Origin: Lactarius indigo
Lineage: Eukaryota; Basidiomycota; Agaricomycetes; Russulales; Russulaceae
NCBI GenBank assembly: GCA_025766275.1
Contig: JAFKAC010000184.1
Location: 1-64,000, forward strand
Length of the DNA: 64,000 nucleotides
Reading direction: 5' to 3'
Shown here: positions 1 to 12,384 of the stretch, piece by piece
How the letters are laid out: every line of letters starts with the position of its first letter
Numbering within the stretch: position 1 is the stretch's first letter
Translations under genes and position numbers: made by a program
The notes under the pieces: model-generated
What the model saw: the letters and a program-made list of their open reading frames with translations, nothing else
Told to the model about the DNA's origin: nothing
Database searches by the model: none

Positions 1-619
1 CAGTTTGCTGAGGTCGTGGCTGACTTTCAAACCCTCCAAGTCCTCTACGAGAGGAAAACATTACTAGCGTGAGACAAGTCAACAAAGCTATGACTCACTC
101 TCAGTGTATTCTTCTTGAAAGACTTTGTCCATGCTCTCGAGCTCGGCCTGTCGCTTCTTGGCAAGCTCTTCTCCCGCTTCTTACTCTTTTTTATCCATTT
201 TAAGGTATCGTCTGTGTCCGCATCGGCGTCACCCAAAGTCGCTCCATTGAGAGACGCATTGAGCTCCCGCTTGTTTCTCACCCTGCCAAGATTACCGCAT
301 GAGCAAGCCCATCACCAAATAACGGGCCCCTGAAAGCCCAAGAAATAAGAGCAAGATGATCCAAAGAAATGGCACTCACTTGGAAATGCGATCCTGTATT
401 CGCCTGGAAGTGTAGAGAGGACGGTGGTCAGCCCAAAATTCGGCTTACAACGGCATGAACGTACTTTGACTCCCTCTGTTTCGCTTCTGCCTCTCGCTGT
501 TTAGCATAGTTGGTCTCGGCTTGTTTTTCTTTATCGTCAGCTGGTGCAGAGTCGTTTCTGTGAGGGGCTTGAGCAAGTGAGATATCGGATTTGTTGGTCT
601 TCGAGATTGATGCTCCCAT
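1..619 (-). CDS. SNU66: SNU66/SART1-like U4/U6.U5 tri-snRNP protein, 5' part
   Basis: This is the 5' end of a SART1/SNU66 homologue, a spliceosomal tri-snRNP protein acting in the nucleus; the rest lies off the left edge. The first exon begins MGASISKTNKSDIS and carries the family block ADDKEKQAETNYAKQREAEAKQRE. After short introns come RIQDRIS, RNKRELNASLNGATLG, DTDDTLKWIKKSKKRE and ELAKKRQAELESMDKVFQE, all in family order. The stretch between KKRE and ELAKKR is out of frame by one base (near 156-162): a G seems to be missing from what would be GAG-AAG-GAG-CTT. The exons are otherwise well formed, so this is either a real frameshift or an assembly error. The start is the first ATG of the conserved exon. 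Family assignment is confident; functional status is not. Confidence 0.8.
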
Positions 620-1399
620 GAGGATGAAGGTGTGTCAAGCCAAAGACAGCAGCAACCTCGGTCCTCTCGTTTGGTTTTATTTATACTAACTAAATAATAG
701 TTCATGTTGCCACTTCATGAAACTCTTGTCTACGTAGGAAAGCGTGACCAGAGCGATTAAGGAGGCTGCTTCGTCTCGCGCATCGCAACGTTTTGAAAAA
801 CCCACAATCCAGCTGGACGCTAGTAGGGTATCCCAGTAATGATGCGGCGCGTAACGGTGAGAAAACTGTTTTCCACCCGGAGTTAAGTAATCTCGCTGGA
901 GATTGCCGGCGGGGATCGAACGTACCCACGTACTGACCGGACCAAGTCCAATTGATTTGAGGTTCCTTGTGAAGCTCATGACACTTTCGTAACTTAGAAC
1001 CGGTATACAGTAGTACCCTTGACCGAAACTGTCAACTCTACCCGCCTCGCAACATTGACCGTACTCGTCGCGACACCGCTTCTCGCACGACAGGCCTCGA
1101 GGCAGCCTACCGAGCCTCAAGGTTCTCCTTAGATTAGCCTGAGAAATATCGGCCTGTGTTTCCCTTGGCGTTTAATGTATATAAAGGCTCCGCTCTCTCC
1201 TAAAAATGGTAGTTTTCACCAGCTCTAATCTCCCATTTTTTACTCTTACTGAACCCTGAGTCTACTGTACACGCTCCCTCTGTCTCTTAGCTTCCATCAT
1301 CATCGTTTCGCATTCAGCCCCTTGTTCGAAACGGTCGCTGACATAGTCAACAACTTGACCCGATTGTTTAGCGTCTTCGCCACTTTAGTTCAAGTTAAC
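620..1399. other. Intergenic region between SNU66 and alpha-amylase
   Basis: This is the divergent spacer between SNU66 (-) and the amylase gene (+). It should hold both promoters. A TATA-like box is visible near the amylase gene. Around 840-930 there is weak similarity to internal pol III promoter boxes, but no full tRNA or 5S gene can be folded by eye. Confidence 0.4.
1178..1185 (+). promoter_or_regulatory. TATA box candidate for alpha-amylase
   Basis: TATATAAA lies about 215 bp before the chosen amylase ATG, followed by the pyrimidine-rich tract usual around fungal transcription starts. Position and sequence fit a core promoter; there is no direct proof. Confidence 0.4.
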
Positions 1400-3920
1400 A
1401 TGCTCTCTAGATTCTTAGCATGGCTCCACCTTGATCGGGACACCCCCGGTGCTTTGACGCGGATGTCTTTGGGCCCTGACATGAATTCTGAGAACGCACT
1501 CATGGTGAGCCGTTCAATTTATAGGTGTGGTTCTTGTCCGACCAGCATAAGATCCAATTCTTTACTTGGGAGAGCACTCACACTGAAATGAGTTGGTGGA
1601 AGCATTTCGAATGCGAGGTCCCAAAACTTGCAGAACTTGGGGTTACCCAGGTTTGGTTGCCTCCGCCTAACAAAGCGACTAGTAACGTGTGTACACTCTC
1701 AACATGTTCCTTGACTATCAGTTTCATACTTTCACCAGCAAGGACAGGGCTACGATGCTTACGATTTAGTAAAGTCGTTCATTGTCAACTGAGTCGGCTT
1801 TTCTTAGTCTTTTAGTGGGATTTAGGGGAATTCCATCAGAAAGGGACGACTAGCACGCGGTGGGGTTCCAAGGACGAACTCCTGGAAGCGATTTCTGCCG
1901 CGAAAAAAAACGGTATCGATGTCCTTATTGATGCGGTGCTGAACGTAAGATCGCTTTTCGTGAAATACGTGCTCAGCGGCTTAGGTTTTACCCCCCTTCA
2001 AGCACAAGCTCGGCGCTGATAGGACTGAGACATTTGATGCCATCCCCGTCGATAATGCCAACCGCTTGAAGGAGGCTGGCCCTGTCAGACAAATCGAGGT
2101 GACGACCTGTTGCTGTCGAGGTATTCACGACCCGTTTAAGTTACCCTATTTTAGGGGTGGACCGCTTTTGACTTCAGTGCTCGATGTGGGAAAGTAAGTC
2201 AGGTTTGACCGCAAGCCATTGCATTTTAGGCTCACTTGTCTGTAGTATAGCGGACTTCGTTGGACTCAGGAGCACTTTTCAGGTACGTGCCCACCTAGGA
2301 CCCGCCAAGGTGCCCATCGTTCTCATCCCTTGCAGGCATTGACTGGGACCACCGCACGAGAAAACGCGAGGTGTACAAGATTGTGGGGAAGGGTCATAAG
2401 GGCTGGTCTCTCAACGTAGACAACGAGCTCGGAAACTATGACTATCTTCTTGGCGCAGATGTGAAACTTTTATTCACACCAATGCCCCCACATTATTGAC
2501 ACTAGTTATAGGTCGACTTCCGGCACCCAGATGTCCAAAAAGATATGAACGAGTGGTCTGACTGGATCTTACAGGTCTTTCCTTTCGTTCTAAACTGAGA
2601 CGTCTGGAAGCACTGATGAATGGATTATTAGACCACTGGTGGTTCTGGCTTCCGCCTCGATGCTATCAAGCACATGGACCGCGAATTCCTTATGCAGTGG
2701 GTGAGCGAGCAGGCGATACCCCACCCCGATACACTCGTGACAATTCATCTCCCACAGATTAAGGAGGTGCGCAGACGTGGTGGCAGGTCGCGCGCGTTCA
2801 TGGTGGCAGAGTATTGGTCTCCGAAGTCTGTTTGAATTTACTTTTGGGATATGAACATATGCTGATTTTCATTCACCCAGAATTAACCGGGTCCTCACTT
2901 ATCTCAACGCATTTCGAGGGGAGGTACGCGTTTATAACCCGGACAATGTCTTTCGCTTTATATAACATTCTTTAGACTGCGTTCTTCGACGTCCCTCTTC
3001 ACGACAATTTTCACCGTGCCAGTAAAGGACCATTCGATCTGCGACGCATCCTGGACAATACGCTGATGAAAGTCCGGCCAAACGATGCAGTCACGTTTGT
3101 TGACAATCATGAGTACGCGAAGTCTTCCCTGTGAACCCTTTCCTTCTCTCACAACCGCAGCACGGTAAACAGGATATAATTATACAAAGGAGGAGGCTGA
3201 TCATACCCTGTCTAGCAAATCGGCCAATCCCTAGAGAGTTGGGTAAGTGGCCGTCACTTGTCAATGCTTCATTAATGACTAACGCTCGAGCAGGTCGACG
3301 CCTCTTTCAAACTACAGGCTTATGCCTTAATCCTTCTACGTGGGCCTGGCCACCCGTTCGTTTTCTCAGTTAACCCTGGCAGGAAACCCACTGACGGATG
3401 TTTTTTTTTCAGCTGCGTTTTTTACGGGGACCTGTACCCGAACGACGAATGCTATGACGCACCAACTGCGCAGGGGCTTCACTTGCTGATGCGCGCCAGA
3501 AAAGACTTCGCGCATGGTCCATCACGGGATTACTTTGAGCATACGTCTTGCATCGGGTTTGTGCGTATGGGCAATAACACTTCTCGCGCCGGATGTGTCG
3601 TTGTCATTTCGCATGGAAACCGGAAGGCTAGGTCCGTCTGAAAACGCCAAACGTCTGAATTTTTAACACTTTGTTAGCAGGACTGGCGCCGAACCACAGC
3701 GTTCCATACGTATGAAAGTCGCGGAGGTAAGGGGCTCACACTAAGTGATCATCGCGCAAAGTTTTGACTATAAGATCGCAAGCGCTATGCCGGCACAAAA
3801 TTCGTCGGATTGTTCGAGCCGCACAAGCAAGTCGAAATTACGGCCGATGGACGGGGAACATTTACGTGCAGACCTGGCTCCCTCGAAGTATGGGTCCCAC
3901 ATACCCCAGTATCACAGTGA
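1400..3920 (+). CDS. Alpha-amylase, GH13 (intracellular, bacterial-like type)
   Basis: Endo-acting alpha-1,4-glucan hydrolase. About 16 exons can be threaded with GT-AG introns and no internal stop. The order is [109 protein letters not shown] (nucleophile Asp), FMVAEYW (acid/base Glu), [23 protein letters not shown] (third Asp), VFYGDLYPN and a C-terminal beta domain ending [12 protein letters not shown]. All catalytic residues are present. No signal peptide is seen, so it probably acts inside the cell, for example on glycogen or maltodextrins. Two starts are possible: 1400, or the in-frame ATG at 1481 just before the first splice site. It converges on a sugar transporter, leaving about 100 bp between the two 3' ends. 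Confidence 0.88.
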
Positions 3921-4025
3921 AATATCGCTCCGCGAAATGGTTGTAGTTTGGCATAATAAATACCATAGTAAATACCAGGGATCGAAGTATCCTGATGATT
4001 ATTAAATGTCGTGAAGTCATGCGAG

Positions 4026-6491
4026 CTACAATACTCTAACTCTGCCTCTACCACCCAGCCGGTCCTTCTCCACAACACGGTGGGGAAGCTTTAATTCATA
4101 GGCTTCGGCCGCAACGCAAGCGCGGCTTAAATTTTGATCTCGCCCAACACCAGGCATTGAGCTGTTGTCCATGGAGATAGTAGTAATATCATAAACCATC
4201 GGAGGCACGTGGTCAGGCTTCCTCTCGCCATCGAAGAGAACGGCGATCTCCTCCGGTGTTTTCCCTTTGGTCTCCACGGTGAACTTCATAACAAAAACCA
4301 GCCCAAAACAAAGCCATACACCGTACGCGATGTACTACAATTCGGTAAGTCAGTGTGTAAGCCGATGGGAGAAAAGTAAATGAAGACTCGCAATTTTCCA
4401 ACCGATTTGATAGAACGCCCAGGGATCTACAAACTGGTTCAAGACCAGTGCTAGCGAGACGGTCAGATTCTTTGGAAACTATGAGTAACGAGAGCCAAGG
4501 AGACAGAGGGTAATGACAGACCATGCACGCGAAACCCTTTGCACGGATGGCGAGTGGGAGTATTTCTAACGTATATGCGACGAGCGTAGGTGTATAGGCC
4601 AGATTGTAGAAAAGATGAAGAAAGAAAATGAGCGGGATAGTCGCTACAGAACAAAGAAATCGTTAGGAGCACACATGATCAGAAGTGAGTCGCCACGAAC
4701 CTTTTGCTGCTGCCGGAATACCGCTATGGAACAGATAAGCAGAAAGGGCCAAGACTGAAAGAGCTGTCGCAGCAAAGTCACTACGCCATCATATCGAATA
4801 CGTCCGAGACACTGACTCATCAGCATCCCAGCGTTGGAAACTATGAAAAGTGTTCTCCGGCCAACCCTATCGACGAGAAGAGCACCCGATAGAGCTGCAA
4901 CAAGATTCCACATCTGAAAAACCATGTATATGTAAATCGGCTAAAGGTGGAAGACAATGGGTACTCACCTGTAGGCAGCCATTGACAACCGCTTTCACCC
5001 TCGGGTTCCCGATGCCGACATTCTCCAGCACCAAATTAATGTAAAACGAAGCCAGGCCATTTCCGCTGTTTGTGGGGCATCGGTACTGTACGTACAACCA
5101 AAATAACTCATGAAACTCATTACCTCCACTGGGAAAATAATGTCAGGCCGAGGATAATCTGCATTCGCTTCCTGTTCCCTGGGGTGGCAAATAAGGTGGC
5201 GAAGGAGACCTTCCTGTTAATCCTTTTCTCCATTCTCAGAGAACGTCGGATCTGAGCAATCTCGAAGAGGACGAGAGGGTTCCGCTCGTCAAACCCGACG
5301 GAATGGAAGCGGGCGAGTATTTTGGCAGCCTTGCTTTCCTGAAAAGAGGGACCATGTAGGGGGGTTGATTTCACCTAGTAAGGGAAGCATACCCGGCCTT
5401 TTGATACAAGCCAACGAGGACTCTCAGGGACAACCCTATCAACGAAAGGTCTTGGCTAGGGCTGTAGCGTGTCTCAGAAGCCAGGCTTACCAAATCAAGA
5501 ATAACTGCAGAAGGGGGCCAACCCCTTGGATGAGCACTGGGACCCGCCACGACCAGCTCGATTTCATGGATAGAGTGCTGCCATCGGTTGCGGTGCCCGC
5601 AAAGCATACCCAAGCAGCTAGGCAGTGTAAGGGCGAATGCGACCTCCACCCTCTATAAAGCTTTACACACCTACGATGCTCCCTCCATACCACGAAGCAT
5701 TATATAGAGACGTCATCTTACCCCGCTAAGCTCCATCTGCTGAGCCACGCTCTTGCAAATTTAGATCGTAGCTCACCTGCGTGGGATAAGCGAGCTCTGT
5801 GATTAATAAAGGAGCAGCGCTGAGGCTGAATACGAGCCCAATGCCGACTGAGGGAAAAATTGTTCAGTGCCACGTGGGGGTCTAGTTGGAGCCGATTCCC
5901 TCACTGAGTAATCGCGCCACAGTGAATAAAACAATCGATAACGCCGTTGCTTGTAGTCCTACTCCAGCTAGCATTAAGAGTGCACCAGCAAACATCGTTA
6001 CTCGCCGACCAAACCGGTCGGAGCACCGGGGTGCAAAAGGGAGGCCCTTTTTGCGAGTACTCAAAGTCCGAGTGCTGAGAATACAATCAAGGTAGCAACG
6101 TACCACTAAACCTCCTATCGTCTGTGTTGAAGTGACGATGCCTATAATAATTAGGCTTTCGCGTATATATAGACGTCATACGGGTATTACCTAGTATCTC
6201 GCTATGTGGAAAACCAAATTGGACTTGCCATGTCTGGAGAAGCTGCAATCCTGCGGAGGAATCAGAACGCATCAGAGGGCTCCAGTACGGTAACAGCTCC
6301 CACCATTGACAAGAGACGAGCCATACCCATTGACGCAAGATGTAAGCAGAGGGATTAGAAGATACAGATTCAAGATCAGGACACCTTTCAAAAATTCCCA
6401 GAATTAGTCGACCAAGTGAAGGACAAAGAAGACATACCACGATGCCTCCACCACGGTCCTACGTGAATGGAACTAGCGACGGACCGGTCAT
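4026..6491 (-). CDS. MFS sugar transporter (hexose/lactose-permease type)
   Basis: Twelve-helix sugar:H+ symporter of the major facilitator superfamily, in the plasma membrane. Exons in order carry GYGSSLVNG-LQLLQTWQ (first helix region), DRFGRRVTMFAGALLMLAG (signature after helix 2), WRVPVLIQGVGPLLQLFLIW, the central loop with ESKAAKILARFHSVGFDE, NGLASFYINLVLENVGI, WNLVAALSGALLVDRVGRRTLF (second DRxGRR signature), YTLEILPLAIRAKGFACM, LNQFVDPWAFYQIGWK and the C-terminal ETKGKTPEEIAVLFDGE. All can be joined by short introns with no stop. The start MTGPSLVPF at 6491 is the best ATG before the first splice donor but is less certain. The neighbouring amylase suggests a role in alpha-glucan or glucose use; the substrate cannot be read from sequence. 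Confidence 0.8.
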
Positions 6492-9072
6492 GGATAACCA
6501 TGTCTTCAAGACCAACACCGAAGGAAGACAAGTTTGTGGGCACACAAGAGGACGGGTGGATAGAGACTGAGAGGCGTTTTTGCAGGATTCAGAAAAGACA
6601 AACGTGGAGGTGTCATGAGGAGAGAGGTTAAATAGAGGTGACCTTGCATATCGACGTTTAACCCGGAGCCATGACGGGAGCCTCGACCAAGTTCCTAACA
6701 GGGTTTCAAGTTGTCGGAACTACCACGAATGGCATCTCCACCAGGCAGGAGCGTTTGGATGTGGAAGGAGGGAGGTCGTGACCCGCGGACATCTTCTCCT
6801 ACTTGGACTGTGCCGTAGCGCCACGACAGTGGGATTGCTGGCTGTTGACGCTAGGGAGTAGAGACATTTCAATCCCAGTTTCTGGTACAGTACTCGTCCA
6901 CCTTCGGGCCCACCAAACAGCCGAAACCTCATGCCTGCTCTCAACCACCGTATCGATGAAAATGACACGTTCGGTTCCTCAGCCGCTGGATGTAACGATC
7001 TTGGAAGGATGCGAAACTCGAGTACTCCTCAGTATACGTGGCCAATAACTGCCTGGAAATAAGACAGAACATCCGAGTCTCCGCGGCTATCAGTTGACGT
7101 AGGAGCGCACACCGGAAGAAAGGTGTTTCCACTGGATGTGAGTGTGGTGTACCGGATACCGCGGTTGCCAATCTAGTTCCATAGACCTGTGACCCTTCCC
7201 TCTATGGACGATGAATCGAAGATTCTCCAGTCACTACGCAACCCCTCAATCTCCGGCTAGTTATGGGTCTACTACTCCGTTTTAAACATCGATAGGAAGT
7301 GCCCATTCGACGTTATCAAGGGAGCCTTAACACCACAGTATCTCGATTTGATTTATGCCTCAGGGTTCTGAACCCTATGTCGCGTGCCTCCTAACGCGTA
7401 CCTATAGTATAGGTCTTATCCATTGCAGTATGTTCTGCGTCCAGTAAATCATTTCAGAATCAGCCTGGGTATGTGTGCTACCAGGACTTGAATGCAGTGT
7501 AGTCTGAGATGATGGGGCCGAAAGGTAAACCCTTGACACCGGCCCGGGTGGTGTATGCGGTATTTCCTCTTCGCAGGTGATTGCATTTGGATTTGATCCG
7601 TGCGATCCACTCTCGTTATAATTTTTTCATTCTCTCTTCCCTGCCTTACTTGAAGTTCACAATTTTGCACGTTTGTGGACGGAGGGAGTTCGCTGCACTC
7701 CTGGTTTCCTCGGTGACCATCCTCCTTACCCACGCTCGCGGCATCTTGTCCGCCAATAATTTGTGGCTTAACTTCGAAGTGTATATATACCCGTGGTTCC
7801 TCTCTGTCGGCGGTAACTACCGACTGCACATTGATCAACGCCCTGCGCTCTGGACGGCCGAGATGACGATCTTGATGTGGCCTGTCGTTTCATTTTTTCG
7901 AGGACGAAGGACGGATGCAGGTAATTGACGGTCAGTCTTATCCCTGGTGCTCAAGCTGCACCGTATGGCATAAACCTCGCAATCCCTGCGTCGGACGTGA
8001 ATCCAAATACCTTCATCTCTGGTACCTTGCAAGTGTGCACGGGGCCAGACGACACAAAAATATGTCGGACGGCCGATAGGTTCAAACTTCAACGTGCCGT
8101 TGACCAGAAGTCTACTCCATTGGTCGTGTCGATAAACTTGACAAATGGTAACTACGACACCGTCCAGAAAACTCTTTACTTTTTGCTTCGCCCAACCTTC
8201 TTCAAGGTAATAGGATCTTCCATGCATCGAAGCGTCTTCCTCACCAGGCGACCATCAACTACTGATTCATTGTGGATTATGGCACTGAGTCTTCGCATGT
8301 TGACTGATGGGCTATCTTTTCCAACCCATTCATCTCAAGAGAACTCCATTTGTGTGTATCTTTGGGGTACAGGACATTACATGGCACGCGATGTTTAATT
8401 CCCTTGTTATTTTTGGCCGCTAGGCAGGGGCAGCTGGTGAGGCGATCTGTCAATTTGATTGCCTCGAAGCGCTTTTGGGGTTCCATAATAGAAGGGAAAC
8501 CGGGGTCCTTACTTGCCGTGTGTGGGGCATGCCGCCAGAGAAGCATTCGATGAGGCTTCAGCGCTTCAGCGGTCGTGGATATCTTGGGTGTTGGACGTTG
8601 AATAGACTGGTAGGCTGCGGGCCAAGCCTGAGCTGGGGGGCTTAATTCAAAATCGTGCCCCGAGGACTACGTAGGTGACGCTCATGTTGGTGCCTTTGTG
8701 TTTTGCCGGTGGTGTTTAGTCTGGCGTTATCAGAATTTTTGACTCGAAGGTTCACGCGTTTGTCATGAGTTCGACAGCAATAGAATGGGCGTGGATGGCA
8801 CTAGCCGAGAGTTCTCCTCAACTCCGAGAAAAAAACATGTCTATCAGTCTATTTTTCATCAATTCAGGGGCAAAGGGAAGAAGTCCTCTTGAGAAAAGAC
8901 ATTCATTCAACGAAACCCAATGCCCCATCTCGTCACCGACCCGTCATCGAGCAATCAATTGGTCGGTCGCTCTTGTCCGAGTCTACTGAGCTGAGCCGTC
9001 CAACGACGGCGTCACACATATGCACACACAAAAATGAAAGTTTTGCTCTATGGCAAGCACTCTATCTGATAC
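6492..9072. other. About 2.6 kb with no convincing gene
   Basis: There are several open frames here but none shows a recognisable family. The best candidate is on the plus strand at about 7925-8220. It reads as a secreted-protein-like segment (AAPYGINLAIPASDVNP, GTLQVCTGPDDTKICRTADRF, VVSINLTNGNYDTV). It could be an exon of a small hypothetical secreted protein beginning near 7581, but I cannot thread a full gene. The last part, from 8990, is the 3' flank of the exchanger gene. Confidence 0.3.
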
Positions 9073-11569
9073 TCATGGCGACATGTTCAGCGCCGGGTCG
9101 CTCTCCCTCCGTAACGTGGGACTCGACAACCCGCGCTCCACGCGACTCTCCAGCCCGATCCCGAACCCCTGCGCCACCGCAGCGCTGCTCCCGCGCCGCC
9201 CGAGGTCCACCTCCTGCCCGTCCGCCTCGATATCTTCCCCCGAGCCCCCGCTGTTACCTTCGCCCACCCCAGACGCGCGCCGCATCCGCCGCGCGTAGAA
9301 CGACCGGCTCGCGGTTGCGTTCGAGAACAGCGGCAGCAGGTATCGTTCGTCGATCGCCTGGAACCACTTCCCGTCTTCAGCGTGTTCCGCCACCGTGGGA
9401 GAAAGAGGAGCGGAGGCCGGCGCCGCCGTCGGTCCCGCCCCCGCTGACGCGCCAGCAGTCGGCGCGAGTGGGAGCACCTCGCCGCTGTCCGAGTCGTACG
9501 AGTCGCTCGAAGCGGCGGAGAAAAAGGAACCAGAGCGCATGGGCGGGGATTGCCTGCCATGGCCCCGGCCCAGGTTCCCGATTGGGCTGCCGCTACCGTG
9601 CCTTGCACTCGCGAAGTGGTGGAGCTGGTTGTTGTCCTCTGGGCTCCCGCTGGGGCTGCGGCTCTGGCTCTGTATGTGGTGGTTGTAACTCCGAGGAGAC
9701 TGCACACGGTACGCGCCAGTCCGCGTAGTACCGCGCGCGTACCCCTGGTTCTGGCTCAGGTGGGGGTCGTCCGTCAAGCGCTGCCACCGCGCGCCGCCAC
9801 GGCGGATTGGCAGCGGCTCGTCTTCATCGCTGCTTGACGCTGCGTCGTCCTCGATGCCTGTCCGTATCCCAAGCACCTCGAGCATCCGCGCCGTCGTCCC
9901 ACCGAACATGACGACCGTGAGCACGACGACGACGAGTACGGTCGTGCGGAGCGTCTGCGCGTTCGGCCCGTGGAAGCCGGCTGCGAGTGCGACGCCGACC
10001 GCGCCACGCAGGCCGGCCCAGAAGAGCATCATTTGATACGCGTGCGGGATCTCCTCGCTGCGCTGTCCGCGTGCGTGCCGCTGGAAAAAGTTGATCAACT
10101 CGGAGAGCGGGAAGACGGCAGCGTAGCGCGTGAAGACCACTGCGACGGTGGTGACAGCGATGAAAAGTGGCTTCACGTAGGATGTCACCTTCTCTCCAGA
10201 CGGTGGTGACGTGAAGAGCGAGAGCCCAAGGTAAATGAAGATAAAGTTCTCTGAGAGCTGCGAGAGGGTGTTGAAAATGTATTTGGTGGCGCGTTGCGTG
10301 CGACGAGACATAGTGTGGTAGGCGTAGTGCTTGAGCGTGATGCCGCAAAAGAGAAGTGACACGATGCCGGACATGGACAGACCGTTAGAGAAAAAGTAGC
10401 ACGTGTATGCGCACAACGCGACAAGGCAAGATTCGATGGATGGGTACAAGGCGAGTGACGAGTGTTTGAGAACCAGCGACATGGCGAGGCCAAACGCGAC
10501 GCCAAGAGCCATGGACACGCTGAATGCGAGAAGGAATATTCCTATTCCATGGAAGAGAGATGACAAGTAGATCTCGGTCCCGTGAAATTGCGAAAGAGTT
10601 CTTTCGGGATGGTAAGACGACAGGCATGGGTGGGTGAAGGACAGGGTCACGTACTCATACATGACAATGCTGACAGCATCGTTGAGTAAGCTCTCACCAA
10701 AGATGATTGTGTACAACTTCGGATCGACTTTATATTGGTTGAATATGGCCAAAATAGTAACCGGATCTGTCGCAGATAAAGTAGTCCCAAACGTAAGGCA
10801 TTCGAGTAAGGTGAGATCCAGGGATTCGATGTCGAGTAACGACCAGATGTATACTAGCACGCTGTAGAGGGTGTGATGAATTCGGGACCGTGACTCGAGA
10901 ACTTATTGCGCAGACATACCCGACACCAACGGCCGATATAAACGTGCCAAGGAAGGCAAAGGTCAGAATGGAGCCAAAGTTACGGAAAAAACTCTCCTAC
11001 AGGTAGCGTGAGTTTTTCCCCATTGACTATGGCAGTAAACGGACACACCTGCTTCAGCTCGTAACCAGAGGCTAGGATGATGGGTGGGAGGAGGAGGTTG
11101 AAGAAGAGGGTGTGCTTAAAAGTCTGCCACGGAGGAGGGATCAGGAACCAGATGAAGACACGTTCGCACTTGCAGGGACGCGATGTGGCCAGATGCCGTT
11201 GCGTTCCCCTATCCCCGCTTGCGTGTTCCGGTATTGACAAAAGGATAAACCCCGTCCCAGAGAGCTGAATACGCGGGTAATTCGAAGTAAAATGCTCACC
11301 AGCATTTCTCTAATTAGATGCCCCGGCGCCAGGCGTACAATAAACCCAACGACCATGCCCGCGACGATAGATACGACAGTTTCATGGATCGCGCGTATTC
11401 GCTTTCTTTGGAGGTAATACGATGTCCAGAGGGATAGGATGAGAAGAAGGCAGACCAGGAAAAGAGACCAGGATGAGTAAAACTCTTCCTCTTCGGGGAT
11501 CGGCGTTGGCGTCGGTGAGTCAGCTGCAGCTGCAGCGGAGACGGTGAGACTGCCGAGGTGAATCGACAT
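9073..11569 (-). CDS. NHX1: Na+/H+ exchanger, NHX/NHE (CPA1) family
   Basis: Cation/proton antiporter, probably of endosomes or vacuole, setting lumenal pH and Na+/K+. Exon 1 (about 11569-11290) begins MSIHLGSLTVSAAAAADS and has a first helix LFLVCLLLILSLWTSYYLQ. The next exons give FNLLLPPIILASGYELKQ, NFGSILTFAFLGT, then ATDPVTILAIFNQYKVD and FGESLLNDAVSIVMYE (the family ND pair). An intron (GTACGT...CCCGAAAG) separates MYE from TLSQFHGTEIYLSSLFHG. Later segments include GLRGAVGVALAAGF and MFGGTTARMLEVLGI. The C-terminal tail is about 230 residues, Ser/Gly-rich and strongly GC-rich in sequence. The start is the only ATG in frame before the first helix. The gene looks intact with about 4-5 introns. 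Confidence 0.9.
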
Positions 11570-12384
11570 GGCTCTATCGTTTAGGCCGTTCAGAGCACTT
11601 TATGGCGGCGCGCAATAATCTGAGCGCAACAGTTGCGACCGAAGGTCCACCGCGAAGCGCCGCGCCCCAACTATGGCCGATGACTAAGCACCACTGCGGG
11701 CCCTGTGTTGACGTACACCACCGCGCATGTATATAACACACGGGCTTGGGCGCTTCCTTAGGTGTCCTACTCCTCCGCATACTTACCTTGTCTCGAAGAT
11801 AGTTGGTCCAGCGTTCATTGGGTTCTACAGGGTGCCTCGTACCTCTTAGATTGAGATGCGTGTATCTTCGAGCAAAGGTTTATCCGACTGGGTATTCCCT
11901 TTTCCCTTGCCTCGCTCCTCTACACAGTAGTTTGTGTTGTGCAGTAAATCATTTATCCAGGTTGAGGATCACCCATTGGAGAACACAAAGAAATGAACGT
12001 TAATGAACACTCGCAATGTGAACTTCTCATCGAAGATCCGAACTAGATATGCCGTCAAGCCATCAAGTTGCATACGTGGTCGCGAACGGAACACAGAGAA
12101 TGCACAGGGTCGCGAGTCGTAGTAGCACATCAAAACGCCATGTGAATACGACGCAAACCATATATGTTGGTATAAATGATGCAAAGGCAGGTAAATCACG
12201 TATTAAATGTCCAACTGCACAGGTCAGAGAGACGGGAAAAGAAAATGTACTTCATCCAAAAAGCGAACTAGCCGAAAGGAGTGGCACTCAGTTAAAGAAG
12301 TCCAAAAAGTGTACTTGTCCACTATCGCGATCAGTCCGGGAAACCCTCAGAATAGCCAGGTTTCTCTTTGGCTCTGCACGAATT
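11570..12384. other. Intergenic spacer, no gene seen
   Basis: This is the upstream region of the exchanger gene and the 3' flank of the GPI-anchored protein gene. No conserved reading frame, RNA gene or repeat stands out. Confidence 0.4.

Noticed and set aside
840..960. Possible 5S rRNA or tRNA gene
   Set aside because: The minus strand has GGTCAGTACGTGGG and GTTCGATCCCCGCC, which recall 5S and tRNA B-box text. No complete cloverleaf, 5S fold, A box at the right distance or T-run terminator could be assembled.
9087..10505. Arg/Pro/Ser-rich open frames on both strands over the exchanger gene
   Set aside because: These are alternate-frame shadows of the GC-rich C-terminal exon of the NHX gene.
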